Origin: Promineifilum sp019695075
Lineage (GTDB): Bacteria > Chloroflexota > Anaerolineae > Promineifilales > Promineifilaceae
DNA: 64,000 bases
Reading direction: 5' to 3'
NCBI GenBank assembly: GCA_026129185.1
Contig: JAHCIO010000018.1
Span: 19,216 to 83,215, forward strand
Of the stretch, positions 7,793-17,033 are shown one piece after another. The position numbers and the translations under genes were made by a program. How positions within the stretch are numbered: the stretch's first letter is position 1; each line of letters starts with the position of its first letter. The notes beneath the pieces are model-generated. The model made no database searches. It was not told the origin of the DNA and saw only the letters and a list, made by a program, of their open reading frames with translations.

Positions 7793-8807
7793 GCACGCCA
7801 TCGCCCAGGTCATCAACGGCCGCGACCTGTCCTTCGACGAGGCCGAGGCGGCCATGAACGTCATCATGGACGGCGACGCCACGCCGGCCCAGATCGGCAG
7901 CTATCTGACCGCCCTACGCATGAAGGGCGAGACGGTCGATGAGATCGCCGGCAGCGCCCACTCCATGCGCCGCCACGTCGTCGCCGTGGCCGCGGGGCCG
8001 GGCAGCGGCATGCTGGTCGATACGTGCGGCACGGGCGGCGACGGCAAGCACACCTTCAACATCTCGACCACGGCCGCCTTCGTCGTCGCCGGGGCGGGCG
8101 CGCGCGTGGCCAAGCACGGCAACCGCGCCGCCTCCAGCCGCAGCGGCTCGGCCGACGTGCTGCTGGCGCTAGGCGGCAACCTCGACCTGACCGCGGCGCA
8201 GGTGGCCGAGTGCATCGACGACGTGGGCATCGGCTTCCTCTACGCCCTTCACCACCACCCGGCCATGCGCCACGCCATCGGCCCGCGGCGCGAGATCGGC
8301 CAGCGCACCATCTTCAACCTTCTCGGTCCGCTGACCAACCCGGCCGGGGCGACGCACCAACTCATGGGCGTCTATGACCCCGCGCTGACGGCGACATTGG
8401 CCGAAGTGCTGCACACGCTCGGCAGCCGCGCCGCCTACGTCGTTCACGGGGCCGACGGGCTGGATGAGCTATCGACCACCGGCCTCAATCGCGTCAGCGT
8501 CCTACGCGACGGCGCGGTGACAACCTTCGACTTCGACCCGACGACGCTGGGGCTGCCGCGCGCGCGGCTCGACGACCTGCTGGGCGGCACACCGGAGGAG
8601 AACGCGGCCACGACGCGCGCCATCCTGGCCGGGGCCGACCACGGCCCGCGCCGCGATATTGTCCTGCTCAACGCCGCCGCGGCGCTGGGCCTGGACACGG
8701 GCGACTGGGCCGGCGGGCTGGCCGCGGCGGCGGCGGCCATCGACACGGGCGCGGCCCTGGCCACGCTGGAGAACTGGATCGGCATGACCAAAAGCTTCCG
8801 CGCCTAG
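7782..8807 (+). CDS. trpD: Anthranilate phosphoribosyltransferase
   Basis: 341 residues, normal length. Transfers phosphoribosyl from PRPP to anthranilate, the second step of tryptophan synthesis, in the cytoplasm. Hallmarks present: GTGGDGKHTFNIST (PRPP/Mg site), KHGNRAASSRSGSADVLLALG, HHPAMRHAIGPRREIG and NLLGPLTNPA. Starts inside the preceding HD gene. An alpha/beta hydrolase gene 7 bp downstream separates it from trpC. Confidence 0.97.
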   Translation: MPLKHAIAQVINGRDLSFDEAEAAMNVIMDGDATPAQIGSYLTALRMKGETVDEIAGSAHSMRRHVVAVAAGPGSGMLVDTCGTGGDGKHTFNISTTAAFVVAGAGARVAKHGNRAASSRSGSADVLLALGGNLDLTAAQVAECIDDVGIGFLYALHHHPAMRHAIGPRREIGQRTIFNLLGPLTNPAGATHQLMGVYDPALTATLAEVLHTLGSRAAYVVHGADGLDELSTTGLNRVSVLRDGAVTTFDFDPTTLGLPRARLDDLLGGTPEENAATTRAILAGADHGPRRDIVLLNAAAALGLDTGDWAGGLAAAAAAIDTGAALATLENWIGMTKSFRA

Positions 8808-8814
8808 CCCCGCC

Positions 8815-9837
8815 ATGCCCCTGGCCGCGCCCCTCTACCTGCGCCTGAGCACGCCGCCATTCGACGGGGCCTATCTGTGCATCCGCGAGCACCAGCCGCG
8901 CCGCCTGCCGGCCCGGACGGACGGGCCGCTGGTGCTGGTCACCTGCCACCCCGGCTTTATCGCCGGCTCCTATGGCGAGTGGGACTACTTCGAGCGCCTG
9001 TCGCCGCTGCTGTTCGCCGCCGCGGGGCAGGCGTTCCGGCTGCGTGTCTTCACCGTCAACCATCCCGGCTACGACGTTCCCGCCGGCGCCGCCATCGACC
9101 GCTACCACCTGGAAGCCTACAGCATCCGCCACCAGCCGCGGGCCATGCGCGCGGGCCTGCGCTGGCTGCTCGACGGGCCGCTGGCCAGGGAGACCGACAT
9201 CATCTGGATCGCCTATGGCCACTCGATGGGCGGCCTGGCGCTCAGCCAGTGCCAGACCGAAGCGCTGGCCGAGGAGATGGCCGCGGCCGGCCGCCGGCTG
9301 CGGCCGACGCGCGTGCTGTCGGCCCCGGCCTTCTGCATCCAGCCGGAGGCGCAGACCATCCTGAGCCGGCTGGACGCGCTCCACGGCCTGAAGCTGACCC
9401 TCGGCCGGCTGCCGCTCTACGCGCCCGTAGCCACCGGCCTCTTTCGCGCCTTCGCGCCGCTGTTCTATCTGGCCGGGGCCGACCGCTTCACCATCGGCGG
9501 GCTGCGCGGCTTCGGCGGCTATGGCCGGCTCAATCCGTTCATCCTGCTGGAGCAGGGACGGGAACTGCTGCGGCTGGAGCCGGGCGACGTGTGCGGCCCC
9601 GATACGCTGGCCGATGTCCACATCCTGCTGTCGCGGCAAGACGGCATGGTCAACTGGCAGGCGACGCACGATCTCATCGCCGCGGCGCGCGGGGCCGGCC
9701 ACCGCGTGAACCACTACGACCTCGACAGCACCCACCTGCTGGAAGTCGACCGCCCCGACGCCGTCGCCGGCATCCTCGGCCAGATCATCGCCGGGGCGTT
9801 GGACGCCAGCGCAGGTAAGAATGAGCTTGTGCTATAA
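8815..9837 (+). CDS. Alpha/beta hydrolase
   Basis: 340 residues. The nucleophile elbow GHSMGG (Ser137) follows the strand IIWIAY, with TCHPGFIAG near the oxyanion strand, LLSRQDGMVNW as a candidate acid-bearing strand and a late His in DLDSTHLLEVDRP. This is consistent with a serine hydrolase or lipase; the substrate is unknown. It lies between trpD and trpC, 7 bp after trpD. Its stop TAA is part of the TATAAT box of trpC. Confidence 0.78.
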   Translation: MPLAAPLYLRLSTPPFDGAYLCIREHQPRRLPARTDGPLVLVTCHPGFIAGSYGEWDYFERLSPLLFAAAGQAFRLRVFTVNHPGYDVPAGAAIDRYHLEAYSIRHQPRAMRAGLRWLLDGPLARETDIIWIAYGHSMGGLALSQCQTEALAEEMAAAGRRLRPTRVLSAPAFCIQPEAQTILSRLDALHGLKLTLGRLPLYAPVATGLFRAFAPLFYLAGADRFTIGGLRGFGGYGRLNPFILLEQGRELLRLEPGDVCGPDTLADVHILLSRQDGMVNWQATHDLIAAARGAGHRVNHYDLDSTHLLEVDRPDAVAGILGQIIAGALDASAGKNELVL

Positions 9838-9838
9838 T
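9833..9838 (+). promoter_or_regulatory. -10 box of trpC, overlapping the preceding stop codon
   Basis: TATAAT followed by 8 nt and ATG 9847; no Shine-Dalgarno. The TAA stop of the upstream hydrolase (9835-9837) lies inside the box. Confidence 0.65.
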
Positions 9839-9846
9839 CCCAGCCT

Positions 9847-10665
9847 ATGAGCGTAACGAATCTGGCCAAACGCCGCGGCGAAATTCTGGACGAGATCATG
9901 ACCCACCACCGCGAGCGGCTGCCGCGGGTGATGGCCGAGCGGCCGTTGGCTGACCTGCGGGCGATGGCCGCTGTCGCCCCGCCGCCGCGCGACTTCGTCG
10001 CCGCCGTCCGCGCGCCGGGCGTGTCGCTGATCGCCGAGTGCAAGAAGGCTTCGCCCAGCAAGGGGCTGATCGTGCCCGATTACGACCCCGTGCGGCTGGC
10101 GCGGGCCTATGAGAAGGGCGGCGCGCGGGCCATCTCCGTGCTGACGGACACGCGCCACTTCCAGGGCACGCTGGAGCATCTGCGCGACGTGCGCGAGGCC
10201 GTGCGCCTGCCCGTACTGCGCAAGGACTTCCTCTTTCACCCCTACCAGCTCTACGAGGCGCGCGTGGCCGGGGCCGACGCCGTCCTGCTCATCGCCGCCG
10301 TCCTGGGCGACAACGACCTGGCCGAGCTGCACGCCCTGGCGCGGCGACTGGGCTTGGCCGCGCTGGTCGAGGTACACAACGAGGCCGAGCTGGCGCGGGT
10401 ATTGCCGCTGGGGCCGGTGCTGGTGGGCGTCAACAACCGCGACTTGCAGACGTTCGAGATCGATTTGGGCACAACGGCACGGCTGCGGGCGCTCATTCCG
10501 CCGGCCGTGGCCGTGGTGGGCGAGAGTGGGCTGAAGACGCCCGACGACGTGGCCGCGATGCGGGCCGCGGGCGTGGATGGCGTGCTGATCGGCGAGGCGC
10601 TGGCGCGCAGCAAGGATGTCGTCGCCGCGACGCGGCAACTTGTGGCCGCCGGGCGGCTACAGTGA
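9847..10665 (+). CDS. trpC: Indole-3-glycerol phosphate synthase
   Basis: 272 residues. Closes the ring of the carboxyphenylamino-deoxyribulose phosphate intermediate, giving indole-glycerol phosphate. Conserved TIM-barrel motifs: LIAECKKASPSKG (catalytic Lys), LRKDFLFHPYQ (second catalytic Lys), EVHNEAEL, GVNNRDLQTFEID and GESGLKTPDDV. It has its own leaderless-type promoter inside the end of the hydrolase gene and an intrinsic terminator 35 bp after its stop. Confidence 0.97.
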   Translation: MSVTNLAKRRGEILDEIMTHHRERLPRVMAERPLADLRAMAAVAPPPRDFVAAVRAPGVSLIAECKKASPSKGLIVPDYDPVRLARAYEKGGARAISVLTDTRHFQGTLEHLRDVREAVRLPVLRKDFLFHPYQLYEARVAGADAVLLIAAVLGDNDLAELHALARRLGLAALVEVHNEAELARVLPLGPVLVGVNNRDLQTFEIDLGTTARLRALIPPAVAVVGESGLKTPDDVAAMRAAGVDGVLIGEALARSKDVVAATRQLVAAGRLQ

Positions 10666-10700
10666 GGCGCTGGGGGACTTACGCCTCAGAGAAGCACCAA

Positions 10701-10730
10701 AAAACTCGGCTCTTTAGCCGAGTTTTCTGT
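10701..10730 (+). terminator. Intrinsic terminator of the trp cluster
   Basis: An 11-bp perfect stem, AAAACTCGGCT / AGCCGAGTTTT, with a CTTT loop and a short T-rich tail. It also has an A-rich 5' side and may work in both directions. Confidence 0.85.
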
Positions 10731-11039
10731 GCGACCGAATTCACCCCGCGTACAATTCGTCCCGTGAACTGTATAAGACAAATATAGCCGCAGATGCCGA
10801 CAGGTACATCGGGAAATAGGCCGCATTCATCTACGAAATTGTGCGTATTTTGTGTGGGGGATAACCCTGAACGGGCCGGCTTCCGCAGTGAATCCGGGCG
10901 AATTCACTCAGCAACCATACAATAACCGATACGATCGGCTTTGTCCAGTGTTTCTTTCCCTAGCAAGATCATCTATCATTGGCCGGCCCGGCGCGGCCCA
11001 AAAGCGAACGACAACACCGCAGGAGAATCAGGAGTCCTC
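10731..11039. other. Intergenic region upstream of the degV-family gene
   Basis: About 310 bp that are AT-richer than the neighbours. No convincing gene is present. TACAAT-like boxes occur near 10750 and 10917, and GGAGAATCAGGAG precedes ATG 11040, so this is probably a promoter plus a long leader. No known riboswitch was recognised. Confidence 0.5.
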
Positions 11040-11894
11040 ATGAGCAAGAAAAAGGTTGCCATCATCACCGACAGCGTCGCCAATCTGACGCCGGAGACGC
11101 TGGCTCAATACGACATCTACAACATCCCGCAGATCCTCAATTGGGAAGGCAAGAGCCTTCTCGACCAGATCGACATCAGCACGGCCGAGTTCTACGAGCG
11201 GCTGCCGAAATCGAAAGACCTGCCCAAGACCTCGCAACCGTCGCCGGGGCAGTTCACCGAACACTTCATGAAAGTCGCCGAGGGCGCGGACAGCATCGTC
11301 GCCGTGTTCGTCTCCTCGGCGCTGAGCGGCACGATCCAGTCGGCCCACCTGGGCGCGCAGGCGATGGGCGACTATCCCATCGAGATAGTCGATTCGCGTT
11401 CGGCGTCGCTGGGGCTGGGGCTACTGGCCGTCGCCGCCGCGCGCCACGCCGCCGCGGGTCACGACGCCCATGCCGTGGCCGAGCATGTGCGCGGCCTCGT
11501 GCCGCGGATGCGCGTGCTTTTCGTCGTCGATACGCTGGAGTACTTGCACAAGGGCGGTCGCATTGGCGGGGCCAAGCGGCTGGTCGGCTCGGTGCTGTCC
11601 ATCAAGCCCGTGCTCCACATCGAGAACGGCCAGATCGAGCCGCTGGCCTCCGTGCGCACCAAGAGCAAGGCCATTGCCCACATGCTCGAAGTCGTCCTGG
11701 GCGAGATGAAGGGCAAGAAGCACATCCACGCCGGCATCATCCACGCCGTCGCTCCGCAGGATGCCGCCGCCATCAAGCAGCAGATCCTGGCCGTCGTCCA
11801 GCCGGACGAACTGCTGCTCAACGAGCTGACGCCGGTTATTGGAGCCAACGTCGGGCCGGGCGTGCTGGGGATGGGCTACTACACCGAGGAGTAG
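11040..11894 (+). CDS. DegV family fatty-acid-binding protein
   Basis: 284 residues, typical length. DegV/FakB proteins hold a fatty acid, in Firmicutes for phosphorylation by FakA. Conserved features: ITDSVANLTPE at the N-terminus, TSQPSPGQF, SSALSGTIQSA, IVDSRSASLGLG, DTLEYLHKGGRIGGA and a C-terminal GPGVLGMGYY. Start at 11040, preceded by AGGAG. No fakA-like kinase is seen nearby. Convergent with the downstream two-component genes. Confidence 0.92.
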   Translation: MSKKKVAIITDSVANLTPETLAQYDIYNIPQILNWEGKSLLDQIDISTAEFYERLPKSKDLPKTSQPSPGQFTEHFMKVAEGADSIVAVFVSSALSGTIQSAHLGAQAMGDYPIEIVDSRSASLGLGLLAVAAARHAAAGHDAHAVAEHVRGLVPRMRVLFVVDTLEYLHKGGRIGGAKRLVGSVLSIKPVLHIENGQIEPLASVRTKSKAIAHMLEVVLGEMKGKKHIHAGIIHAVAPQDAAAIKQQILAVVQPDELLLNELTPVIGANVGPGVLGMGYYTEE

Positions 11895-11918
11895 GGGCGG
11901 AGCAATGACCCACCCCAC

Positions 11919-12584
11919 TCATTCGTACAGCGACGCCAGCCCTTGCCGCAGCATCAGGCGCGCCAATTGGGTGCGATTCGCCACCCTGGCCTTGCGCAGG
12001 ATGTTGGACACGTGCGTGCCGACCGTGCGGACGCTGATGTTGAGCGCGTCGGCGATATTCTGGTTGTCGTAGCCGCGGGCGATCAGACGGGCGATGTCCA
12101 TCTCGCGCTCCGTCAGCAGCGTTTCCAGCGTGGCCTCGCGCGGCGCGGTCGTATCGCGTGAGGCCAGAGACCGCATCAGGCGCAGCGCCACGGCCGGGTT
12201 GAGGGGCGATTGGCCGGCGTGGAGCTGCTCCAGCGCCTCAACAAGCTTCTGGCCCAGGTCTTGCTTCAGCACAAAGCCCAGCGCCCCGGCATAGATGGCT
12301 TCGAAGATCTGGGCGTCGTCGCTGTAGCTGGTCAGGATCAGGATGCGCGCCGCCGGCCACTGGGCCGTGATCGCTCGCGTGGCCTGGATGCCGTCCATCC
12401 GGGGCATGATCAGATCCATCACGATCACGTCGGGCCGCAGCGCCAGCGCCTGGCGTACCGCTTCCTCGCCGTCGGCGGCCGTGCCGATGACGCGCAGGCC
12501 CGGCTTCGTGGCCAACATGGCGCACAACCCCTCGCGCACGATGGTCTGATCCTCAACAACCAGGATGTGGATGGTGTCGGTCAT
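11919..12584 (-). CDS. NarL/LuxR-family response regulator
   Basis: 221 residues. Receiver domain with acidic pair E11-D12, phospho-acceptor D57 (VIVMDLIMP), T85-region ILTSYS and K107-region FVLKQD; C-terminal LuxR helix-turn-helix (LTEREMDIARLIARGYDNQNIADAL, VGTHVSNILRKARV). Its ATG overlaps the stop of the preceding histidine kinase gene (ATGA), so the pair is coupled. Output genes unknown. Confidence 0.95.
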   Translation of the reverse strand: MTDTIHILVVEDQTIVREGLCAMLATKPGLRVIGTAADGEEAVRQALALRPDVIVMDLIMPRMDGIQATRAITAQWPAARILILTSYSDDAQIFEAIYAGALGFVLKQDLGQKLVEALEQLHAGQSPLNPAVALRLMRSLASRDTTAPREATLETLLTEREMDIARLIARGYDNQNIADALNISVRTVGTHVSNILRKARVANRTQLARLMLRQGLASLYE

Positions 12585-14845
12585 CGCTCATTCGCCTCCG
12601 GGGGTCTTGCCGGCAGAGGGGCGCGGGCTTCAACGCGCGTGCCGCGCCCCGGGCGGCTGGCAATGCGCAACCGCCCGCCGATCTTGTCCATGCGCCTGGC
12701 CATGCTCTCCAGCCCCATGCCGCCGCCGGCCGCCGCGTCGCGCCGCCGGAAGCCCGCGCCGTCGTCGCGGACGACGAGAATGAGTTCGCCGCCGGCGGCC
12801 CGCAGCGTCACGATCACACGCCCGGCGCGCGAGTGGTGGAGGGCGTTGTTGAGCGCCTCCAGGGCAACGCGGTAGAAAGCCTCTTCCAGCGCCGGCGGCA
12901 GTTCGCCCACGCCCGCCACGCTGAATCGGGTGGCGATATTGGCCCGCTCCTCGACCGATTGCAGCCGGTCGCGGAGCGCCGCGGCCAGGCCACGCTGGGC
13001 CAACGCGTCGGCGCGCAACTCGAACAGCAGCAATCGCATCTCCCTCAGGGCCTGGGAGACGCGCTGGACGATGGTCTGGGTGTGGTGCTCGACGGCGGCC
13101 AGGTCGCCGGCGCGGGCCGACTCGCGGGCAGCCTCAGCGAACAGACCGGCGCTATAGACCGTCTGGGTGACGGCGTCGTGCAGTTCGCGGGCCACACGCT
13201 CGCGCTCTTCCAGGACGGCCGCCTGGCGAGTCATCTGGCGTAGTTGCAGGTTCTCCACCGCCGCGCCGAGTTGATCGGCCACGGCCGTCAGGAAGCGCGT
13301 CGCCCCGGCGAAAGCGCCGGCGACGTCGCTCCACAGGCTCAGGACGCCGAGGTTGCGGCCGCGGGCGCGCAGCGGGGCGACGGCCACGGCCTGTGGCCAG
13401 TCCCCGCCGAGCGCCGCCGCCAGTTCGCCGCCGGTGATGTCGGTCGCGCCGGCCAGGGCGCGCTCGCGCAACAGCGCGCCCACCCGCGGGTCGCCCAGGA
13501 AGCCCGCCAGCCGGCCACCGCTGCGGTCTAGCTGGGCAATGGGCTGGTGCTCCGGCCGGCCGGGCTGAATGAGATGGACAGCCGCCGCCGGGCAGTCGAA
13601 GGCCCGCACGACCAGTTCCAACGCGCGCGCCAGGACGCTGGCCAACTCCGGCTGCTCGATGGTCGCCGCGCTGATGCCGTAGAGGGCCTCCAGTTCGCGT
13701 GTACGCTCGCGGACGCGCTCCTCTAGCTGTTCGGCGTGGCTCTGGACAGCGTTGAACAGCCGGGCGTTCTCAATGGCCACGGCGGCCTGATTGGCGAAAG
13801 CCATCGCCAGTTCCATATCGGCGGCCGAGAAGCTATGCGGCTGCTCCCGGTCGATGGTCAGTGCGCCGATGCAGACGCCATTGTACAGGAGCGGCACGCC
13901 CAACCAGGCGCGAATGTAACTGAAGCCGGGCAGAGCGTCCCAATCGGGGGCCTTGGTGGTGTCATCGATGACTCGCGGCTGGCAGCTATCGACGAGCGCC
14001 CGCAGCGTGACCGGCGTGTGGCGGCGCAAGTCGTCGATCTGCTCCGGCCGGGGGGCTTGCTCGTGGGTGGCGGCAAAGACGATCTCGCCGCCGTCCAGCA
14101 AGACGATGGCCGCGCTGGCAAACGGGACGAGCTGGCCCAACTGCTCCAGGATGCGCTTGAGCACCGCGCCGCGGCTAAGGCCCAGTGTCAGGCTCGCGCC
14201 GACCTCGCGCAGGCTGCGCTCGCGGGCGCGGGCCTGCTGCTCGGCGGCCAGCAGGCGGCGGTTGTTCAGGGCGACGGCCACTACCCTGGCCACCTCGCGG
14301 GCAACGGTCTCTTCGTCGGCCGAAAACGGGCGCGGCGTGGCAGTGATGAGCCAGAGAACGCCCAGTAGCTGCCCGTCGATGCTCACTGGAGCCGCCAGCA
14401 GCGAGCGGCCGCCCAAACCCACAGCGTGCTGAAAGCCGGGCGAGCCGCCCGCGGCGGCGCGCAGATCGGCCAGATAGTAGAGATCGCCCGCGGCGACAGT
14501 GGCCAATACGTCGTCGCGAGTCACGGGTATCCGTGCGCCCGGCTCCCAGCCGTCGTGACTGTCCTGCAGGACAGTCATCGTTTCGGGAGAGGCGCTGTAG
14601 AGGGAGATGCCAGCAGCCAGGCAATCGATGGTCTCCTCAATGTAGTTAACAGCGAGGTTAATGGCTGTGGCCGGCGCGGGGGCGGAGAGAATGGCCAGGG
14701 CGGCTTGTTGGCGGCGTTCCAGACGGCGGGCGGCTTCAAGGGGCGTATCCGCGACCGGGGAGTTGGGCGGCGGACGCGGGTCGCGCAGAAGCTCGGCCGC
14801 TGGGGCGGCCGGCTGGGAAAATGTGTCCGGCAATGGGGCGTCCAT
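12581..14845 (-). CDS. GAF-domain sensor histidine kinase (HisKA_3 type)
   Basis: 754 residues from ATG 14845. Three successive GAF-type sensory domains (about 50-195, 210-370 and 395-525), joined by a coiled coil ending RERTRELEALYGIS, then the dimerisation/phosphotransfer helix with ERVARELHDAVTQTVYSAGL and an HATPase domain (ALEALNNALHHSRA as N-box, DDGAGF, GMGLESMARRMDKIGG). No membrane segments, so it is a cytoplasmic sensor. Phosphorylates the regulator encoded next, with which it overlaps by 4 bp. On the minus strand a TATAAT box sits at 14902-14897, about 50 nt upstream. Confidence 0.93.
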   Translation of the reverse strand: MDAPLPDTFSQPAAPAAELLRDPRPPPNSPVADTPLEAARRLERRQQAALAILSAPAPATAINLAVNYIEETIDCLAAGISLYSASPETMTVLQDSHDGWEPGARIPVTRDDVLATVAAGDLYYLADLRAAAGGSPGFQHAVGLGGRSLLAAPVSIDGQLLGVLWLITATPRPFSADEETVAREVARVVAVALNNRRLLAAEQQARARERSLREVGASLTLGLSRGAVLKRILEQLGQLVPFASAAIVLLDGGEIVFAATHEQAPRPEQIDDLRRHTPVTLRALVDSCQPRVIDDTTKAPDWDALPGFSYIRAWLGVPLLYNGVCIGALTIDREQPHSFSAADMELAMAFANQAAVAIENARLFNAVQSHAEQLEERVRERTRELEALYGISAATIEQPELASVLARALELVVRAFDCPAAAVHLIQPGRPEHQPIAQLDRSGGRLAGFLGDPRVGALLRERALAGATDITGGELAAALGGDWPQAVAVAPLRARGRNLGVLSLWSDVAGAFAGATRFLTAVADQLGAAVENLQLRQMTRQAAVLEERERVARELHDAVTQTVYSAGLFAEAARESARAGDLAAVEHHTQTIVQRVSQALREMRLLLFELRADALAQRGLAAALRDRLQSVEERANIATRFSVAGVGELPPALEEAFYRVALEALNNALHHSRAGRVIVTLRAAGGELILVVRDDGAGFRRRDAAAGGGMGLESMARRMDKIGGRLRIASRPGRGTRVEARAPLPARPPEANER

Positions 14846-15036
14846 GTGGCTCCCGCCTCTTCCGCGATGGCTCCGCACCTTCCTACACTTACGTCATTAT
14901 ACTTAGTTTGGGGCATTCTGTAAACTCCTGGTTGGGGCATTGGGGCATTGCCAAGTCAATAAGCGCTCACGCCAAGGCGCTAAGGGGCAAAAGGCGCAAA
15001 GAAGAAACAGAGGGCGGGCACGCAGGCCGCCCCTAC

Positions 15037-15064
15037 TTGACATCGCCGGGCCGGACACTATACT
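15037..15064 (+). promoter_or_regulatory. Strong sigma-70-type promoter of the metal-importer operon
   Basis: TTGACA (15037-15042), 16-nt spacer, TATACT (15059-15064). This is the best -35/-10 match noticed in the window. Confidence 0.75.
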
Positions 15065-15066
15065 CA

Positions 15067-15081
15067 TGATACAAAATATCA
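15067..15081. promoter_or_regulatory. Candidate Fur/Zur operator
   Basis: Inverted repeat TGATA-CAAAA-TATCA, placed over the expected transcription start, 2 nt after the -10 box. A Fur-family gene is encoded in the same operon. Metal-dependent autoregulation is inferred. Confidence 0.45.
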
Positions 15082-15093
15082 ATTAGAGGTCCA

Positions 15094-16200
15094 TTGAACG
15101 AAGTGATACGACGGATAGGTATATGGCTGGCCGGGATGGCGCTGGCCGCGGGGTTGCTGGGCTGCGGTGGGCAAGCGGGCGGAGAGGCAACTATAGCCAC
15201 GACCGCCGCCGGGCTGGCCCCGCTATCCTTGCCGGCCGTGGCCGCCGTACCCGGCAACGGCGCGCTGCGCGTGGTGGCCACGACGAGCATCATCGGCGAC
15301 ATCGCCGGCCGCGTCGGCGGCGAGGCGATCGCCCTCACGACGCTCATGGCCGCCGGGCAAGACCCGCACAGCTACCAACCGGCGGCGGCCGACCTGGCCG
15401 CGGCGGCCGACGCCGACCTCATCTTCGTCAACGGCTGGGGCCTGGAGGAGGGTCTCATCGCCGACCTCGACGCCGCCGGCGACGCGCCACTCGTGCCCGT
15501 CGCGGCCGGCATCCTGTCCCGGCCGTCCAGCGCCGATGCCCGCGCCGCCGATCCCCACGTCTGGCAGGATGTCGCCAATGTGATGCAGTGGGTGGACAAC
15601 ATCGCCGCAACGCTAAGCGCCGCCCGCCCGGCCGACGCCGCCGCCTTCGCCGCCAACGCCGACGCCCTGCGCGCCGAGTTGGCCGCACTGGACGACGACA
15701 TCCGCGCGGCCACAGCGGCCGTCCCCGCGGCGCGGCGCGTCCTGGTGACCAACCACGACTCGCTGGCCTACTTCGCCGCCGCCTACGACTTTCGCATCCT
15801 CGGCTCGGTCATCCCCGGAGCCAGCACGCTGGCCGAAGCCACGGCGGCCAACCTGGCGGCGCTGGCCGACGCCATGAACGCGGCCGGCGTGTGCAGCCTG
15901 TTCGTCGAGACGACGGCCGCCGATCAGCTGGCCCGCGCCCTGAGCGAGGAACTGGACGACTGCGACAGCGTGCATGTTGTGTCCCTTTTTAGCGACGCCC
16001 TCGGCCCACCCGACAGCGGCGCAGACAGCTACATCGGCATGATGCGGGCGAATGTGACTGCTATTGTAACGGCGTTGGGAGTTGAGGCGCAGGGGAGCAG
16101 GGGAGCCGAGGAGTCAGGGAGCCAGGGAGCCAGGACAGTCTGCTCCCCCCTGCTCCCCTGCCCCCCTGCCCCCCCGCTCATCAACTGGAGGCCCACGTGA
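15094..16200 (+). CDS. Zn/Mn ABC transporter substrate-binding lipoprotein
   Basis: 368 residues; TTG start at 15094 after AGAGGT (GTG at 15103 is an alternative). Lipobox LLGC (Cys24). Cluster A-I (ZnuA/TroA) fold with the four metal ligands visible: H91 (GQDPHSYQP), H154 (DPHVWQD), H220 (VTNHDSLAYFA) and D311 (GADSYIGM). The His-rich loop of zinc-specific ZnuA is absent, so Zn versus Mn is open. The last 40 or so residues (Gly/Ser/Gln then Pro/Cys-rich) are encoded by an inverted repeat and are not part of the fold. The stop overlaps the ATPase start by 4 bp. Confidence 0.92.
   Translation: MNEVIRRIGIWLAGMALAAGLLGCGGQAGGEATIATTAAGLAPLSLPAVAAVPGNGALRVVATTSIIGDIAGRVGGEAIALTTLMAAGQDPHSYQPAAADLAAAADADLIFVNGWGLEEGLIADLDAAGDAPLVPVAAGILSRPSSADARAADPHVWQDVANVMQWVDNIAATLSAARPADAAAFAANADALRAELAALDDDIRAATAAVPAARRVLVTNHDSLAYFAAAYDFRILGSVIPGASTLAEATAANLAALADAMNAAGVCSLFVETTAADQLARALSEELDDCDSVHVVSLFSDALGPPDSGADSYIGMMRANVTAIVTALGVEAQGSRGAEESGSQGARTVCSPLLPCPPAPPLINWRPT
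16090..16186. repeat. Inverted repeat inside the 3' end of the binding-protein gene
   Basis: G-rich arm with AGGGGAGCAGGGGAGC units and a C-rich arm with CTGCTCCCCTG units. It encodes a non-conserved Gly/Ser/Gln then Pro-rich tail before the stop. Confidence 0.7.
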
Positions 16201-17033
16201 CCACCCTCCAACCTCACCCACAGCACGGTATCGCCCACGATCCGGGCGCGCCGACGCTGGAGGCCGACGATGTGTGGGCGGTCTACCGCGACCGGCTGGC
16301 CGCCGACGGGCCGCGCTACGCCCTGGAAGCAGTCACCTTCCGGGTGGCCCGCGGCGAGCGCGTGGCCATCGTCGGCCCCAACGGCGCGGGCAAGAGCACG
16401 CTCTTCAAGCTCATCGCCGGGACGCTGCGCCCCGACCGCGGCCGGCTGGATGTCTTCGGCCACGGCCCGGCCGGCCACATCTGCATCGCCTACGTGCCCC
16501 AGCGCGCCCAGGTGGACTGGCGCTTCCCGGTGACGGTGGAGGACGTCGTCATGATGGGCCGGGTGGGGCAGATCGGGCTGCTGCGGCGGCCAGGGCGGGC
16601 CGACTGGGCGGCGACGCGGGCGGCGCTGGCGCGCGTCGGCGCGTCGGCGTTGGCCCGCAAGCAGATCGGCGGCCTGTCCGGCGGCCAGCAGCAGCGCGTC
16701 TTCCTGGCCCGCGCTCTGGCCCAGGAGGCCGAGTTGGTGCTGCTCGACGAGCCGCTCAACGGCCTCGACGCGCCCTCGCAGGAGGCCATCCTGGCCCTGC
16801 TCGACGACCTGCGCCGCGACGGCGTGACCGTCCTGCTGGCCACACACGACCTCGACCTGGCCGCCGAGCGCTTCGACCGCATCATGCTGCTCAACCGGCG
16901 CGTCATCGCCTTTGGCCCGCCGGCGGCCGTCCTGCAAGCCGATACCCTGCTGCGCGCCTACGGTGGCCACCTCCACGTCCTCGACGCCGACGGCACGGCG
17001 ATCATTGCCGACTCATCTTGCGAGGAAAAATGA
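16197..17033 (+). CDS. Zn/Mn ABC transporter ATP-binding protein
   Basis: 278 residues, GTG start overlapping the previous stop. Walker A GPNGAGKST, Q-loop YVPQRAQVDWRFP, signature LSGGQQQR, Walker B VLLDEPLNGLD and H-loop ATHDLDLA are all intact. The QRAQVDWRFPVTVEDVVMMGR block is typical of ZnuC/TroB/MntB ATPases. Powers uptake with the neighbouring permease. The TGA stop is the first codon of a family A repeat. Confidence 0.95.
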   Translation: MTTLQPHPQHGIAHDPGAPTLEADDVWAVYRDRLAADGPRYALEAVTFRVARGERVAIVGPNGAGKSTLFKLIAGTLRPDRGRLDVFGHGPAGHICIAYVPQRAQVDWRFPVTVEDVVMMGRVGQIGLLRRPGRADWAATRAALARVGASALARKQIGGLSGGQQQRVFLARALAQEAELVLLDEPLNGLDAPSQEAILALLDDLRRDGVTVLLATHDLDLAAERFDRIMLLNRRVIAFGPPAAVLQADTLLRAYGGHLHVLDADGTAIIADSSCEEK

